A DNA stretch of 64,000 bases from Farysia itapuensis (GCA_023212645.1 JALBYC010000014.1:186001-250000); one strand, 5' to 3'; counted from the stretch's first letter, positions 41,640-52,339 are shown. The notes: a model not told the origin generated them from the sequence alone. Made by a program: numbers and translations.

Positions 41640-44246
41640 CTAGTCAGACTGCGGGGGTGGCTGTGGTGGTTGTGGCGGCAGCATGAGGTCCATCTGGATG
41701 GACGAGATCCAGTCACCGAGTCCGCCGCCTTCGTTGGCACGCTGAATCTCAGAGTCCGAGTAGAAATCTTGCAGCGCGCTAGGATCGACCGACGAGAGCG
41801 AGTAGCCCGTCGGAACGCCTAGGTGCGGCGTCAGACCGGTAGGTGCCTGATGTGACAGTCCAAGTTGCTGTGCAAGCCCGAATCCCAACGAACTTGGCAT
41901 TGTGTTTCGCACGCTGCCATGCTGCGCCATCTGTGTAACGTTGGCTGCCGGCCCGAAATCGAGGCCGACCGTGGGCAGATCGATCCGAAGATCCTGTGGC
42001 GATACGCTGGACGACGACGATGAGGCTGACGGCTGACTGGAGTTAGACAACGACATTGCGGCAGTCGTCATCGGCAGGTCTTCTTGAGCTGCACCCTTTT
42101 GACTGGTTGACGCGACGGATCTGTCAGTATCGGCACGAAGTCGTTTGCGACCCGCACTGGTCTTGCTGCTGGTGCTGGCACTGCTCGCCTCTGAGCTAGT
42201 GACTACAAGGGGACTACGGTTGCGAGCTCTGGGATGCAATAGCGAAAGAAGAGAGTCGTCCACTTGCACGTTGATGGCCTGCTGAACGCCCGGATCCGCC
42301 TTGATGAGCGAGTCGAGGCCAGTTTGCACTGCAGCGCGTAGCTGACGAATCAGCTGCGAGCACCGCTGTCCGAATGAGAGAAAAGAGGGCAGGCACACCA
42401 ATGGGTCCTTCATGGATGCGTTGATCTCTTGCAAGCTCTCATCGATAGTCTTGGTAAAGCGCATGACGGTAGGCCAGCAATTTGCCTCATCAGCCAAGCC
42501 GGGCACGCCACGACCTTTGCTTCGGATCAGCAGCAACGCCCCCGTCGCCAGCGTCATGTTGGGCTCCGTTAGATACTGGTAATACCATGCCGAGCCCTGA
42601 TAGTCGCAGAAGCGGTTCTGCAGTCTGCGCAGCTGTCGGACGCCAGTGATGGATCGTATGGCACTGTCCGTGGCAATGTGCCGACTCGTGGCAAGCTCGC
42701 CATTATTGATACGTCCGTTGGGGAAGAAGCAGTGACGATGCAGTGAGCCTCTCTGCCAAGCAGTCGTGAGCTGAAGCCAGCACCTTCGACGTGCTCGAAA
42801 CGGGTCTTGAATGTCGAGCGACGTGTCTGGGTTGTCGTATGCGTAGGAGGGATGGAGCTGGCTCATGACGGACATGATGAGTCGATCTGTCTCCATCACC
42901 TTCCGATGCAGAGGTGGGCCGTAACACAAGGTGGTAGAGACCATCTGTGCGATTTTGGCGCCTTGCACTTCAAGCATAGCTAGGCAAGGATCGGGAGGTG
43001 AACCACTGCCACTCCACGGCGGCGCATCGCTAGGTCCATCGACGCTGAACTGCGCATCGACAATCAATGGCTTTGTATTGGCGCCTACGGCAAACGCATG
43101 ATCATAGCCATACACGAGCCAGGCAAGCCGACGGTGATGATCAAGTTCACAGCGACTCAACTTGGTGCCAAGAGGGGAATCTGGATCTTGAAACAACTTG
43201 CAGCCCTTGGCGGCTCGCATTGTGGCGTCCCACTGCGGGAAATTGACCGACTTGCCGAAACTGTGAAGACCCTGGTTGGTCCAGAGGGAGAAAGCAGCTA
43301 CGTTGGCTTGCACCAGATCGATGGTCATCTCATCCAGACGGATACACTCTTCAATCAGAATCGGGATGTGGTGAACAAGCAGCAGCAGAGCACGAACACG
43401 CGGATTGGCATCTGCTTCAATCTTGACGTCGGTCTTTAACGCCTTGCCCGACCTGGATATTGGCAGAACATCAGCAATCGAGTCTGGATCCATGGTTTCG
43501 ATCGTCTCGCCCACGACTGTGGCTAGTAATGCGAGTCGAGACAGATCACCGTGCTGGAAGGATGAGCGACTGACGCTGCCGCCTGAAGGTAGAGGTGTGC
43601 GACAGGGCAGAATGACGCGCAGCCAGAGATCGCGCATCTGTGCTTCCAGCATGTCTTGCGAAGTGATCAGGAACTTCCAGTCCACATGCCAGATGTAGTG
43701 TCGAATCAGCGTGGCCAGTTGATGCCACTCGGGCAGTATCGCGCAGAACGCTACCATGAGCGCCAAACTCTGGTCGTCAGCATACGGAACGCCGGTACTC
43801 TCATGCGAAGCCGAACGGGGCGAAGGGGACTCCGCGTCGTCGGACGTATTAAGATCCTTGAGCAGATGGTTCAAGAATGTCGTCATGGGGTGCTCCGACG
43901 TTGGACGGTACTGCTGCGGATCCGGGTCATGATCGTCTTGTGCGGCAAGGAAGGCATTGATGTCTGAGGCGGATCGACGAGATTGCTTCTTCTGCAGAGC
44001 TACGCGACACAACAGAAAGGGGTCAGAAAAAGAGCATACATGTACATGCCTGAGAGAGAGCAACTTACTTTCAGCATCGAGCTCGCTGGTGTCAAACGTT
44101 TTGCAGAGATGCTCAGTGCCCCTGCGAGTGCAGGTGTTGCAGGGCCGCTTGCGATCGCACTTGACTTTGCGCAGATAGCACTCGAGACAGACGGTAGGCT
44201 GACCCGACTTGCGCCTGCTGCTTCCTGCAATGTGCGACTGCGGCAT
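41640..44246 (-). CDS. Zn2Cys6 transcription factor
   Basis: Two exons, 44246-44069 and 43999-41640 (69-nt intron, GTAAGT...GCGTAG), 845 residues. The binuclear zinc cluster lies at residues about 18-48 with spacing C-x2-C-x6-C-x5-C-x2-C-x8-C (CLECYLRKVKCDRKRPCNTC), a little longer than usual in the last gap. A fungal-specific middle homology region spans about 130-640, and a Ser-rich then Pro/Gln-rich tail ends in PQPPQPPPQSD. The DNA target and pathway are unknown. The intron lies just after the cluster, is a multiple of three and has no stop, so retention would add 23 residues without breaking the frame. Confidence 0.88.
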   Translation of the reverse strand: MPQSHIAGSSRRKSGQPTVCLECYLRKVKCDRKRPCNTCTRRGTEHLCKTFDTSELDAESKLLSLRHVHVCSFSDPFLLCRVALQKKQSRRSASDINAFLAAQDDHDPDPQQYRPTSEHPMTTFLNHLLKDLNTSDDAESPSPRSASHESTGVPYADDQSLALMVAFCAILPEWHQLATLIRHYIWHVDWKFLITSQDMLEAQMRDLWLRVILPCRTPLPSGGSVSRSSFQHGDLSRLALLATVVGETIETMDPDSIADVLPISRSGKALKTDVKIEADANPRVRALLLLVHHIPILIEECIRLDEMTIDLVQANVAAFSLWTNQGLHSFGKSVNFPQWDATMRAAKGCKLFQDPDSPLGTKLSRCELDHHRRLAWLVYGYDHAFAVGANTKPLIVDAQFSVDGPSDAPPWSGSGSPPDPCLAMLEVQGAKIAQMVSTTLCYGPPLHRKVMETDRLIMSVMSQLHPSYAYDNPDTSLDIQDPFRARRRCWLQLTTAWQRGSLHRHCFFPNGRINNGELATSRHIATDSAIRSITGVRQLRRLQNRFCDYQGSAWYYQYLTEPNMTLATGALLLIRSKGRGVPGLADEANCWPTVMRFTKTIDESLQEINASMKDPLVCLPSFLSFGQRCSQLIRQLRAAVQTGLDSLIKADPGVQQAINVQVDDSLLSLLHPRARNRSPLVVTSSEASSASTSSKTSAGRKRLRADTDRSVASTSQKGAAQEDLPMTTAAMSLSNSSQPSASSSSSSVSPQDLRIDLPTVGLDFGPAANVTQMAQHGSVRNTMPSSLGFGLAQQLGLSHQAPTGLTPHLGVPTGYSLSSVDPSALQDFYSDSEIQRANEGGGLGDWISSIQMDLMLPPQPPQPPPQSD

Positions 44247-44991
44247 GGTGGCATCCAACAAATCCCTGGGCTTGAAGAGGTGGATGGGAAGGACAAAGTA
44301 TACTGGCTTCGGTGCTCTGCCGTAGCACTCAGCTGAAATGAAAACAGCTGAGGCGGAGATGAAGACAGGTAGGTAGGCGGGAGAGAGCAAAGTTCGTCTG
44401 CCCCCCGAACCACAGTCTGGCTTCGAGAGCCTGGGAGTCAGTTAGCAAGGGATGGAGACACGGGGCGCGATCAAGAGATCTCTGAAAGCAATCGTCCCAC
44501 GGGATTGGCCAGAGGTAGATACAACACGGCTGTACATCCAGGATGACCCAAAAAAGACTTTGATGCGTATGAGTCAGTGATGCGCAGCCCAGCCACCTTT
44601 CTTTCTCTTTTGCTTGCCATGAGGCAATGCTGCCTGGAAGGGGGGGGTTGGCTGCTGCTTTCGGCTTCGGACTCCGCCTCGGTACCAGCTGATTCCCAGG
44701 GTTATTTTTTTCACTCTCACGGGCGAAGGGTTTGGCAAAGACTGACAGGGGAAATGCATTGCCGTAAGATCTGTGTGTAATAACCGGCGGGAGGCCTAGA
44801 ACGCGGCACACTGTGTCACTACCACGCCCCTCCCCCAAACCCCCCCGCGGCGTCAGCCAGTGCATCATCATGCCTTTGAATTTAAAATTCCCAAAAATAA
44901 GCCAGATATCATCTATATGCCGATCTCTCAGGGTTGCCGGAATTCCACGTTGTCGGGCCCGGCGGGCGCAATGCGCATGCACATGGCGTTG
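44247..44991. other. Intergenic region with G/C homopolymer runs
   Basis: 745 bp between the Zn2Cys6 factor and PAN2 (same strand). No credible gene; a 217-codon minus-strand open frame has no family likeness and an odd composition. An 8-G run lies at 44640-44647, and C runs of 4, 5 and 7 at 44827-44830, 44832-44836 and 44840-44846. The opposite strand could form a G-quadruplex. Confidence 0.4.
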
Positions 44992-47900
44992 CTAGGCAGT
45001 AGCATTGGGTGGCTTCCAGTTGCTTCGCCGACCTACTTCGTATACATCGTCCAGTACGTCGGCCAGTCGGTCATCTTTTTCAAAGCCCTGGTAGAGACGG
45101 AAGAGCTTCAGTGCGGCCAGTGCGTCTTCGATACTGTCGTGGCCTCCTTCGACCGCCGTCGATCCGGCACCGGCCGCGCTCTGTGCCACTTCGCTCTTGG
45201 AGGCGTTTAGCATTCCGTCCTGGTTGGCGCTCTGTTCCTGCGTCGCTTGACGTTCGCGTGCCGTAACCTGATTGTTGGCCATAACTCCGCTCTGAATATC
45301 AATTTTGAGCAGGAACCACGATAAGAATCGCAGACTGAGTCGACGCGGGTGGTTCGGCGAGTGGTACAGATCCACCGTGTCAATCACCTGGTTCGGGGGC
45401 ACAAAGATATTGATGATACGGAAATCTTTCTTGAGCCCATGACCGATAAAGATGCATCCACGGTCGACGAGGAGGCGCAATTTTTTGTACGCAGCTTTGT
45501 GCGGTACGACGGTATGCTTGGATGTTTTCGGGTCCAAGTCGCCGGGTAAGATGCCCGAGAATTTGGTCAGATAGTCGACCACCTCTTCCTGCGTGTAGAT
45601 GTGGTCATCGATTAATGCCTTGCCCTCCTTTTCGCCCTGTCCGCGTACGACCGAGACGCGTGCGAGGGAGAGTCGGGTGGGACGAATGACTGAACGCGTG
45701 CCGTCAGAGCGGATCTCCAATTCCTCCTGGTTGAGCGCGACGAACTCGGCATCGATCGCGACGAGTGTGCCTGCTTCCGGCAGCTCATCGGGCGATAGTG
45801 CTTCGTGCCGAATACGTTTCGGGTCACGATCCCAACTGATGTTAAAGTCTTGGCACAGAATCGTAGGGTCGATTTCCGACCTGCCGCCCGCGAGGTCGAG
45901 CATGGACAGCGGTGCGCAATCCTCCCGCTCCCACATCAGAACGCTTGGCTTTTTCCACGCATTCTGGAACCCAAGCGCTTCGGCTTCCGACACGTTACGC
46001 ACCAGGAAGTCGTTGAACAGATACCACGGTCCCAGATTCTGCGTTTTGCCCTTGGCGCCTTTCTTGCCATTGCCCGTCTGCGCCACCGTATCGACGCTAG
46101 GTTCGACCTCGGGCACTCTCGCAAAGGCACATAGATGTGGCTGCTCCTTGTCCGCCGAGATCTGCACCACCATCGAGCGCAGCTTGTAGACAGCAACATT
46201 GCCTCCCAATGCTTGTCGCGCTTGATCCAAGTTAGCCTCAGTGTAGATTGGCACCACACGAACATCGTCCCCTCGTACCTGTATTGCAATGCGAGGGGGT
46301 AGGTAGGTACGTCTTGGCGCTTCCGACTCGTTCGCAGGTCGTGCTGATGGAGGCGGAGCATTGCGTCTGGTCTGTGCACTATTTGCACCGGCATTCAGCT
46401 GAGAACGGGAGCGGGTGTCAGTGCTCTGATTGCCATCGAGCCAGTAATGGAGGTGCTCGGGAGAATGGATTGCGGCATTGACCGACAGCACCCGTGGCAA
46501 GTCGGCTGTGGGGGGTAGAATGCGTCGACTGCGAAACATGGCGGTGTACTGACAAGCTCGGCAGGGGGCGCGATTCTGTGATTCTCGTGTCAACGACGCC
46601 CGCAGCACGTTGGCAAAGTCAGACGCAGCTTCCGGCTCGTTGGACATGGTTCGTCGTGGGTAAATCAAGTCGACTGAAAAGGCGGGCGTTGAGCGCGACG
46701 AATCGCGTCCACAGTGAGTGCACACTGTCTTTGTTGTAGCATTGAGCAAGACCATTTTGCCGACAGAGACAGGCGTGCCGTGGAATGGAGAATCGTTGGC
46801 TGTCGTTGTTGCGCTGCTGATGATTTGAGCTTCGTTAGCTGTGCACTCGAGCATGAATCGATTAAGCGTTTGCACCAAGTTGCTGTAGACAATCTCGCTG
46901 CCGCTTCTAGAGGCACCGGACGTTTTGCCATCCTCCCGGTCCATCAGACCAAGACTGGCTGCCTTGTGGCTGTTGCCAAAGGCACGCAGAAAGTTGGTGG
47001 CTTGGCAGTTCGCACCTTTGGCGTCCTCCAGCATGCGAAACAGAAAGCCTGCCTCGCACAATAAGCAACTGTCCCGCGCGCAGTCTTGCAATATGTGAGC
47101 TTTGGCACAGTCTCGGAATGGTACCAGGTAGTGTAGCGCCTGCAGGTACGAATTGGCGTACGAGTTCTGGATGTGTGTCTCCAGCCCGCTGAACGCGGTC
47201 TTGTTGTAAAAGTCAAAGTCAAAGTCCTCGACACCAAAGCGCGAGTACTGTATGGTCTTGAGACGATAGTAGGACGGCATGTCGCCTTTTGAGAGCATTG
47301 CTTCAGCGGTCTCGACGTCTTCCTGGCCCTCTTCATCGTCATCGTCTTCGTCTTCATCATCGTCCTCTTCATCCCCGCTGCCAGTACCGTCGTCTTGTTC
47401 GGCGTCGATCGCGGCTTCACTGCCTTTGTCTTCGTCATGTACGTTATCTTGCCCTATGGCAACAGCATCGCCCTTCTTATCATTCGCCTTCTTCTTCTTT
47501 TTGTCAGTAGGTGTGATACCGGCAGCTGCAGCGGCGGCGGCTTTCTTGTTGAGTTCCTTTTCCTTCTCGCTGCGGAAGCGTGGGATGCCACTCTTTTTGC
47601 GCTCTTCAGGCGAGTGCATTGCACTTGCCCGCATTCCACCCGGCCCTTTGCCTGTGATTACGTTGCGCTTCCCACGCAAATGCGGTGGCAGATTTGCGTA
47701 GCCGAGATAGTCCACCGTCTTCAGACTATTGAGCACGGAAGGATCCACTTTGGACGGCGGATTGAAGAGCGGCGATGCTTCCGACATGAACTGTTCCGGC
47801 TCAAAGTAAGATAGCAGCTTTTCCGAGTAGTAGGGCATACCGATGGACGAGAGGGATGTTTCCGTCGTCCAGTTGACAAAGGGTGTCGGGTCAGTGACGT

Positions 47901-48951
47901 CGGGGAACTCGATCTGGGAAGTGTTGAATGCATTAAAGCGGAGATTCGACGTGTCAGAGGAGTTGCTCCAGAGCCGAACGGTGCCATCTGCTTCTCCAAA
48001 GGCGATGAAGTCGGCCGAGGGAGAGATGGCAAGTGAGGTCATGTACGAAGTGGCGTTGGAGCAGAAGAAGCGCGCATCCCCGGGGTTGCCAATGTCGACA
48101 ATCTGGAACTGACCATGGGGGGCACAGACAACGACCGTCGAAGAGAGTTTGGGGTGGATGGCGAGAAGAGCAGGACCACCCGGGGCTGCAAAGGGTATAG
48201 GTACGAGTGCCCGCATCGTTCGCAGATCATGAACTTTTATCAACGGTTCTGGCACAGGGTGGCCTTGACGCACTGTCCAGCCTGCCGAGTAGATAATGTT
48301 GCCGTCAGCTTGTACGTCAATCAGGCCGCCGGGGTGGGCATGTAGCTTGTGCTCCACTCGCAGCGATCTCGGGTCTCGAAGCTGAATGTGACCACTCATG
48401 GTAGCAGCGCAGATCAAGCGGGCGCTCTTCCTCACTTGGAGCAAAGGGGCTTCTGCTGGTACTTGACGGACAACGCTGCCGGTGCTGTTGTTTATGCTCA
48501 GCAGCAAGTCGTTGTCGGGATCCAGCTCACCCGTGTTGGCTGCCGAAGAAGATATGCCTCCAGCCAAGATGTCCGAGCTGGCGGCTAAGGGCGTCGCACA
48601 CATCGAGACAAGGCTCATGCTGCTAGTCCCCATATCTGCTGTTGTCGTCGTATTCCATTTGGCAAGACCACGCCTGGTGGAGCACTTGATGCTACTATCG
48701 CCAATTGTGTAGATATGACGCTCGTCGGCCAGAATGCCTTTAGCTGGAGATGGACGATTGGGCACGCCATGTCCGGCAAAGGAAGTATAACGTGAAAGAT
48801 GAGACGAGTAGAGGGAGGAGACGGTGCCAAACGACGTTCCTTGCCATAGCAGATCACTGATGGGGTCAAAGCAGAGCGCCGTCACAGCGGGTGGCAGGCC
48901 CATGGGCCCATTTGCGTTCCCATAGTGGGCGTGCTCGCTCCATTCCGCCAT
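44992..48951 (-). CDS. PAN2: Poly(A) nuclease catalytic subunit Pan2
   Basis: Intronless, 1319 residues, ATG at 48951. Order: WD40-like propeller (about 25-360); Pan3-binding linker containing Lys/Ala-rich and very acidic runs (about 460-545); pseudo-ubiquitin-hydrolase domain (about 600-930), in which the usual catalytic Cys is absent (THIQNSYANSYLQAL); and DEDDh RNase (about 1050-1290) with DAEFV, GHGLKKDFR, and GHDSIEDA supplying the Asp, Glu, Asp, His and Asp residues. Pan2 with Pan3 shortens mRNA poly(A) tails in the cytoplasm before Ccr4-Not. All exonuclease residues looked for are present. It is head-to-head with CHO1 across 232 bp. Confidence 0.96.
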   Translation of the reverse strand: MAEWSEHAHYGNANGPMGLPPAVTALCFDPISDLLWQGTSFGTVSSLYSSHLSRYTSFAGHGVPNRPSPAKGILADERHIYTIGDSSIKCSTRRGLAKWNTTTTADMGTSSMSLVSMCATPLAASSDILAGGISSSAANTGELDPDNDLLLSINNSTGSVVRQVPAEAPLLQVRKSARLICAATMSGHIQLRDPRSLRVEHKLHAHPGGLIDVQADGNIIYSAGWTVRQGHPVPEPLIKVHDLRTMRALVPIPFAAPGGPALLAIHPKLSSTVVVCAPHGQFQIVDIGNPGDARFFCSNATSYMTSLAISPSADFIAFGEADGTVRLWSNSSDTSNLRFNAFNTSQIEFPDVTDPTPFVNWTTETSLSSIGMPYYSEKLLSYFEPEQFMSEASPLFNPPSKVDPSVLNSLKTVDYLGYANLPPHLRGKRNVITGKGPGGMRASAMHSPEERKKSGIPRFRSEKEKELNKKAAAAAAAGITPTDKKKKKANDKKGDAVAIGQDNVHDEDKGSEAAIDAEQDDGTGSGDEEDDDEDEDDDDEEGQEDVETAEAMLSKGDMPSYYRLKTIQYSRFGVEDFDFDFYNKTAFSGLETHIQNSYANSYLQALHYLVPFRDCAKAHILQDCARDSCLLCEAGFLFRMLEDAKGANCQATNFLRAFGNSHKAASLGLMDREDGKTSGASRSGSEIVYSNLVQTLNRFMLECTANEAQIISSATTTANDSPFHGTPVSVGKMVLLNATTKTVCTHCGRDSSRSTPAFSVDLIYPRRTMSNEPEAASDFANVLRASLTRESQNRAPCRACQYTAMFRSRRILPPTADLPRVLSVNAAIHSPEHLHYWLDGNQSTDTRSRSQLNAGANSAQTRRNAPPPSARPANESEAPRRTYLPPRIAIQVRGDDVRVVPIYTEANLDQARQALGGNVAVYKLRSMVVQISADKEQPHLCAFARVPEVEPSVDTVAQTGNGKKGAKGKTQNLGPWYLFNDFLVRNVSEAEALGFQNAWKKPSVLMWEREDCAPLSMLDLAGGRSEIDPTILCQDFNISWDRDPKRIRHEALSPDELPEAGTLVAIDAEFVALNQEELEIRSDGTRSVIRPTRLSLARVSVVRGQGEKEGKALIDDHIYTQEEVVDYLTKFSGILPGDLDPKTSKHTVVPHKAAYKKLRLLVDRGCIFIGHGLKKDFRIINIFVPPNQVIDTVDLYHSPNHPRRLSLRFLSWFLLKIDIQSGVMANNQVTARERQATQEQSANQDGMLNASKSEVAQSAAGAGSTAVEGGHDSIEDALAALKLFRLYQGFEKDDRLADVLDDVYEVGRRSNWKPPNATA

Positions 48952-49183
48952 CGTCGGCGCATGGAAGAAGGTGAGGTAGTGCCCGAGAGCATGTAAAAGC
49001 CAGGGTCCGCATTTGGATTGTTAGGGTGGGAAAAGAACTCGGCTCTCTCGTGCGAGTCAATGTATTTTGGTGCGATGGCCGACACGTGGGAGAAAGTGGT
49101 GACGCACACACGCACCGACCGTGCACCGCCTGTCCTCGCCGCTTTGTGTTTCTTCAACAACGAGCAGGCTGACTCTGCACTAC

Positions 49184-50314
49184 ATGCCAGGTACCATCTC
49201 TTCCATCACAGATCCTGTTGTTGTTGACGCATCTACTCGCGCTGTACCCATCTCTACCTCGATTGCCCAGTCTCTGGTCACTCCTGCTCCCCAAGAGCAT
49301 CCAACGTCTGGTGTCGCTTCCAAAGGTGCCTCTCAACTCGTCTCTACCTCGGCCCTTTCTTCTGCACTCGCCCCCACCAATCTGCAGGCCAACATGACGA
49401 AACAACTGGCTAGTCCTACCAAGAACGGTGTGCGTCAGCGCAAGTCAGTGGGAAAGAGCGCCAAGGAGGCCGAACACGACTCGGAACTGGTCAAGTTCAT
49501 CGAGACCGACGGCCACTTTTCGCTCGTACGCAATTTTCACCTTGCCGATGCCTTCACGCTGATGAATGCCTTCTGTGGAGCGCAGTCGCTTTTCTCTTCA
49601 GCGCGGTATCTTCTCACTAGCGATCCTAAGCACGCATGGCTCGCACTCTGGTTCCCTCTGTTTGGCGCAATCTTCGACCTGTTGGATGGCAAAGTGGCAA
49701 GATGGCGCAAGAGCTCCAGCATGCTGGGTCAGGAGCTCGACTCGCTCGCCGACTCACTCTCCTTTGGCGCAGCACCTGCCTTTGCCGCCTACTCGCTGGG
49801 GCTCCGACTCCCGCTCGACAGTCTGATGCTGACCATGTTTGTCTGTGCCGGAGTGGCCAGATTGGCGCGGTTCAACGTCACAGCTGCCAGTATCCCGCAC
49901 GACAGCACGGGAAAAGCAAGGTACTTTGAGGGCTTGCCCATCCCGTCTTCGCTCATTCTTGTTGGAGGCATGGCTGTTTGTCTGCTAACCGGACGTGTGG
50001 AGCCTGGAGGACTGCCGATCGCACTTGCTCGCGAACGTGGCGCCCTCTCGGCCCAAGGACTGACCTTTACCGGATCGCTGCGAGAACATCTACCAGCTTC
50101 CTTTAGCGGTCACGGCGTTCCCCTCGGCAAGTTTGCCATCGACTTTTCTGCGCCAGTCCAGGCTCTGCTGCAACTAGTGCCCGGCGTTGGAGCCAAGCAG
50201 GCCGTTCACTGGGCTACCACGTTTGCCAAGTTCGAAGGCCATTATCTCGCCTTCCTCTGGTTGGCTTGGGCTACCGCCATGGTCAGCAAGACTCTCCGCG
50301 TACCCAAACCCTAG
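49184..50314 (+). CDS. CHO1: CDP-diacylglycerol-serine O-phosphatidyltransferase (phosphatidylserine synthase)
   Basis: Intronless, 376 residues from the ATG at 49184. The first ~100 residues are low in complexity. The CDP-alcohol phosphotransferase signature D-G-x2-A-R-x8-G-x3-D-x3-D is complete in FDLLDGKVARWR followed by LGQELDSLADSLSFG. Several membrane segments follow, with GLPIPSSLILVGG. The final motif WATAMVSKTLRVPKP resembles the C-terminus of fungal Cho1. The enzyme makes phosphatidylserine from CDP-diacylglycerol and serine in the ER. A CACGTG hexamer at 49083-49088 in the shared promoter could be an E-box of the inositol/choline (Ino2/Ino4) type; this is inference. Confidence 0.93.
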   Translation: MPGTISSITDPVVVDASTRAVPISTSIAQSLVTPAPQEHPTSGVASKGASQLVSTSALSSALAPTNLQANMTKQLASPTKNGVRQRKSVGKSAKEAEHDSELVKFIETDGHFSLVRNFHLADAFTLMNAFCGAQSLFSSARYLLTSDPKHAWLALWFPLFGAIFDLLDGKVARWRKSSSMLGQELDSLADSLSFGAAPAFAAYSLGLRLPLDSLMLTMFVCAGVARLARFNVTAASIPHDSTGKARYFEGLPIPSSLILVGGMAVCLLTGRVEPGGLPIALARERGALSAQGLTFTGSLREHLPASFSGHGVPLGKFAIDFSAPVQALLQLVPGVGAKQAVHWATTFAKFEGHYLAFLWLAWATAMVSKTLRVPKP

Positions 50315-50399
50315 TATTCGCTCATTCTCCTCAAATTTATCAACCCTGTACATAGTCAAAAACAACAAAGTTGCATTTTCTACCGCTAACGTGAGGGCG

Positions 50400-52339
50400 T
50401 TATGGGGGAAGCGGTTGGTCAAGGTCACGCTGTTCGAATGCAGTCGGGTCGTAGTAGAGTGCGCGCACCAGTCTTCCTTCAAACCAGCGTCCGTTGAGAG
50501 CGCGAACGGCCTTCCATCCACCCGCTGCTCCTGTGAATTGCACAAACACCCTCACCTCGCCCTGCTCGTCCGGCACGCCCGAAGTGGAGACGTGTGCAAG
50601 GATGCGAGAAACGATGCCAAATTTGGCGCACTCCTCGGCGATATCCTGAATGACGTCCTCATCGGCGTGCTCATCAAGGTTGGTACCGCTGGTAGTGGGT
50701 TGAGCGTACAAATCGGCCTGTGTGACCATATTGAGCAGCACGATGACCGACGACGCCGTCTCACTGCCGTACAGCGCAGCTTCCTGGGCCGCTTTGGTGT
50801 CCGTATTGGTATTGATGATCTGTCCCTTTGCTGAACCGGCTTGGAGAGGCTGTAGCATGCCTTTGTTGCCGGCAGCGCCGAGACCTTGCCCCTGCACGTA
50901 GCCGTACTTGGCCATCAGACGTTGGGCGAAAGGCGTTGAGTCGTCCTGCGCGCTGTTCTCAATCTCCATGGGCTGTGCGGGCGTGGGAGTGGCTTTTGCG
51001 AGGCGTGCAGCTATAGCAGCTGCCGCGCTTCCCTTGGCCGCCCAGTCGGCTTCTGCCATTAGCGAAGACGGTCCACCGCTATCAGACGGTAGGTCAGACG
51101 CTGGAGCATGAGCAGGTGGAGAGGGGGGCTGAGTCAGGGCGAGTCGCCGAGCGTACGCCTCTTCGCCCGTCATAGCACGTCCTTGTGCGAATGCCCCCGG
51201 GGAGTGCAGCGGTTGTACTGCGCCTATCTGAGCAGTAGCTGTTGGGTACTCCTCGGCAGGGTGTAGCCGGTGGGTGCGATTGTCTTGCTCGCTTTCACGC
51301 AGCCAGCGTTGGTGCGCGACATGCGCCTGTCGCCTCTCGAGAACAACCCGCTTGAAAGCGAGGTAGTCGGTGGGTATCCGAGGGTCATAGTCTGCATTCA
51401 AGTTAGGTCCGGGGGGTGGCGAGTTCCCCTTCCTGCGTCGCTTCTACACCACGAGGTCAGTCGTATGCGGTGCGTATGGATGTAGGGATACAGTACTCAC
51501 TTTTTTCTTGGCAGCAGCACGTTTGCCTGCTGCCGTAGCCATGAACCCGTTGACGTCTTCACCTGCGTCATCGCCGTCGTCGTTGTCGTCCGCGTCTCGG
51601 TCGTAGTGATCGGTATCGGCATCGCGTGATGGGATCTCGCCCCTGTCTTCGGCTGCTTTGCGCGCCATTTGCCTGTCTCGTTGTATCGTCTCGTCCGGTA
51701 ATGTATACGGTGGAGCCTCGAGCACTGGGTACGGTTGCAACTGCGCCGCTAGCGCATCTGATACGTCAGCGTTGCTTGGCCCTGACTGTACCTCTTGCAC
51801 CGCCGGCTTTGCCTCGCTGTGGGATCTCAACTCGGCTGATGGCGCTGGATCTGGTGTCGGCACTGCGGCGCTGCATGATGGCACTGCCCCATCCTCGGAA
51901 TCAGCTTGACTGGGCAGTGCGGACACGAAGGCAGCATTGGGGCGTGGTTTGTTCTTGTTGGCCACGTTGCGCCGTGGCGCGAACCGAAGCGACGCAGACC
52001 ATGCAGCTGTTGGTGCTAATGTGCACGAAAAAAAGGGAGGGGCAAGAGAAAGTGTGAGTACAAAAGCAGTCTAGCGGTGCAAGCCCCCGTCACGCCAAGC
52101 GACAAAGCAGAAGCCGCACCACTCGTGCAAAGGCGACTACGCCTTTGCACTTAGCAAGGAAGTGTACCTGGAGTCTTGTCAAGCGCTGCTGAACTGTCTG
52201 CTACATCTGTAGCGTGGGTTGTCTCGGATGAAGTGCTGTTGGACACAGATGGCGCTGACTTTGAGTCAAAGATGCCCGCGTACAGTGATGCGCCTCGAAA
52301 GGACGGTGCTGACGGTGTAGAGGGTGGTGGCGATGGCAT
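50400..52339 (-). CDS. Splicing factor SPF45/RBM17-like
   Basis: Three exons, 52339-52168, 52015-51501 and 51443-50400, 576 residues; phases fit (G|CA at the first junction, phase 0 at the second). Conserved elements in order: WSASLRFAPRR near residue 65, DYDPRIPTDYLAFKR after the second junction, a G-patch near 410 (FAQRLMAKYGYVQGQGLG), and a C-terminal UHM-type RRM with LNGRWFEGRLVRALYY, whose R-x-F is the ULM-binding loop. SPF45 acts in 3' splice-site choice and splicing of short-polypyrimidine introns. The first intron is 152 nt, long for this window, and holds a perfect 11-bp hairpin. Divergent from MED4, 91 bp apart. Confidence 0.88.
52125..52150 (-). repeat. Perfect 11-bp inverted repeat in SPF45 intron 1
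   Basis: GTGCAAAGGCG (52125-52135), loop ACTA, CGCCTTTGCAC (52140-52150). In the transcript (minus strand) the stem starts 17 nt after the 5' splice site at 52167. Confidence 0.8.

Noticed and set aside
44329..44982. 217-codon minus-strand open frame upstream of the Zn2Cys6 factor
   Set aside because: No recognisable domain, mixed composition, and it spans homopolymer runs; more likely promoter and leader sequence.
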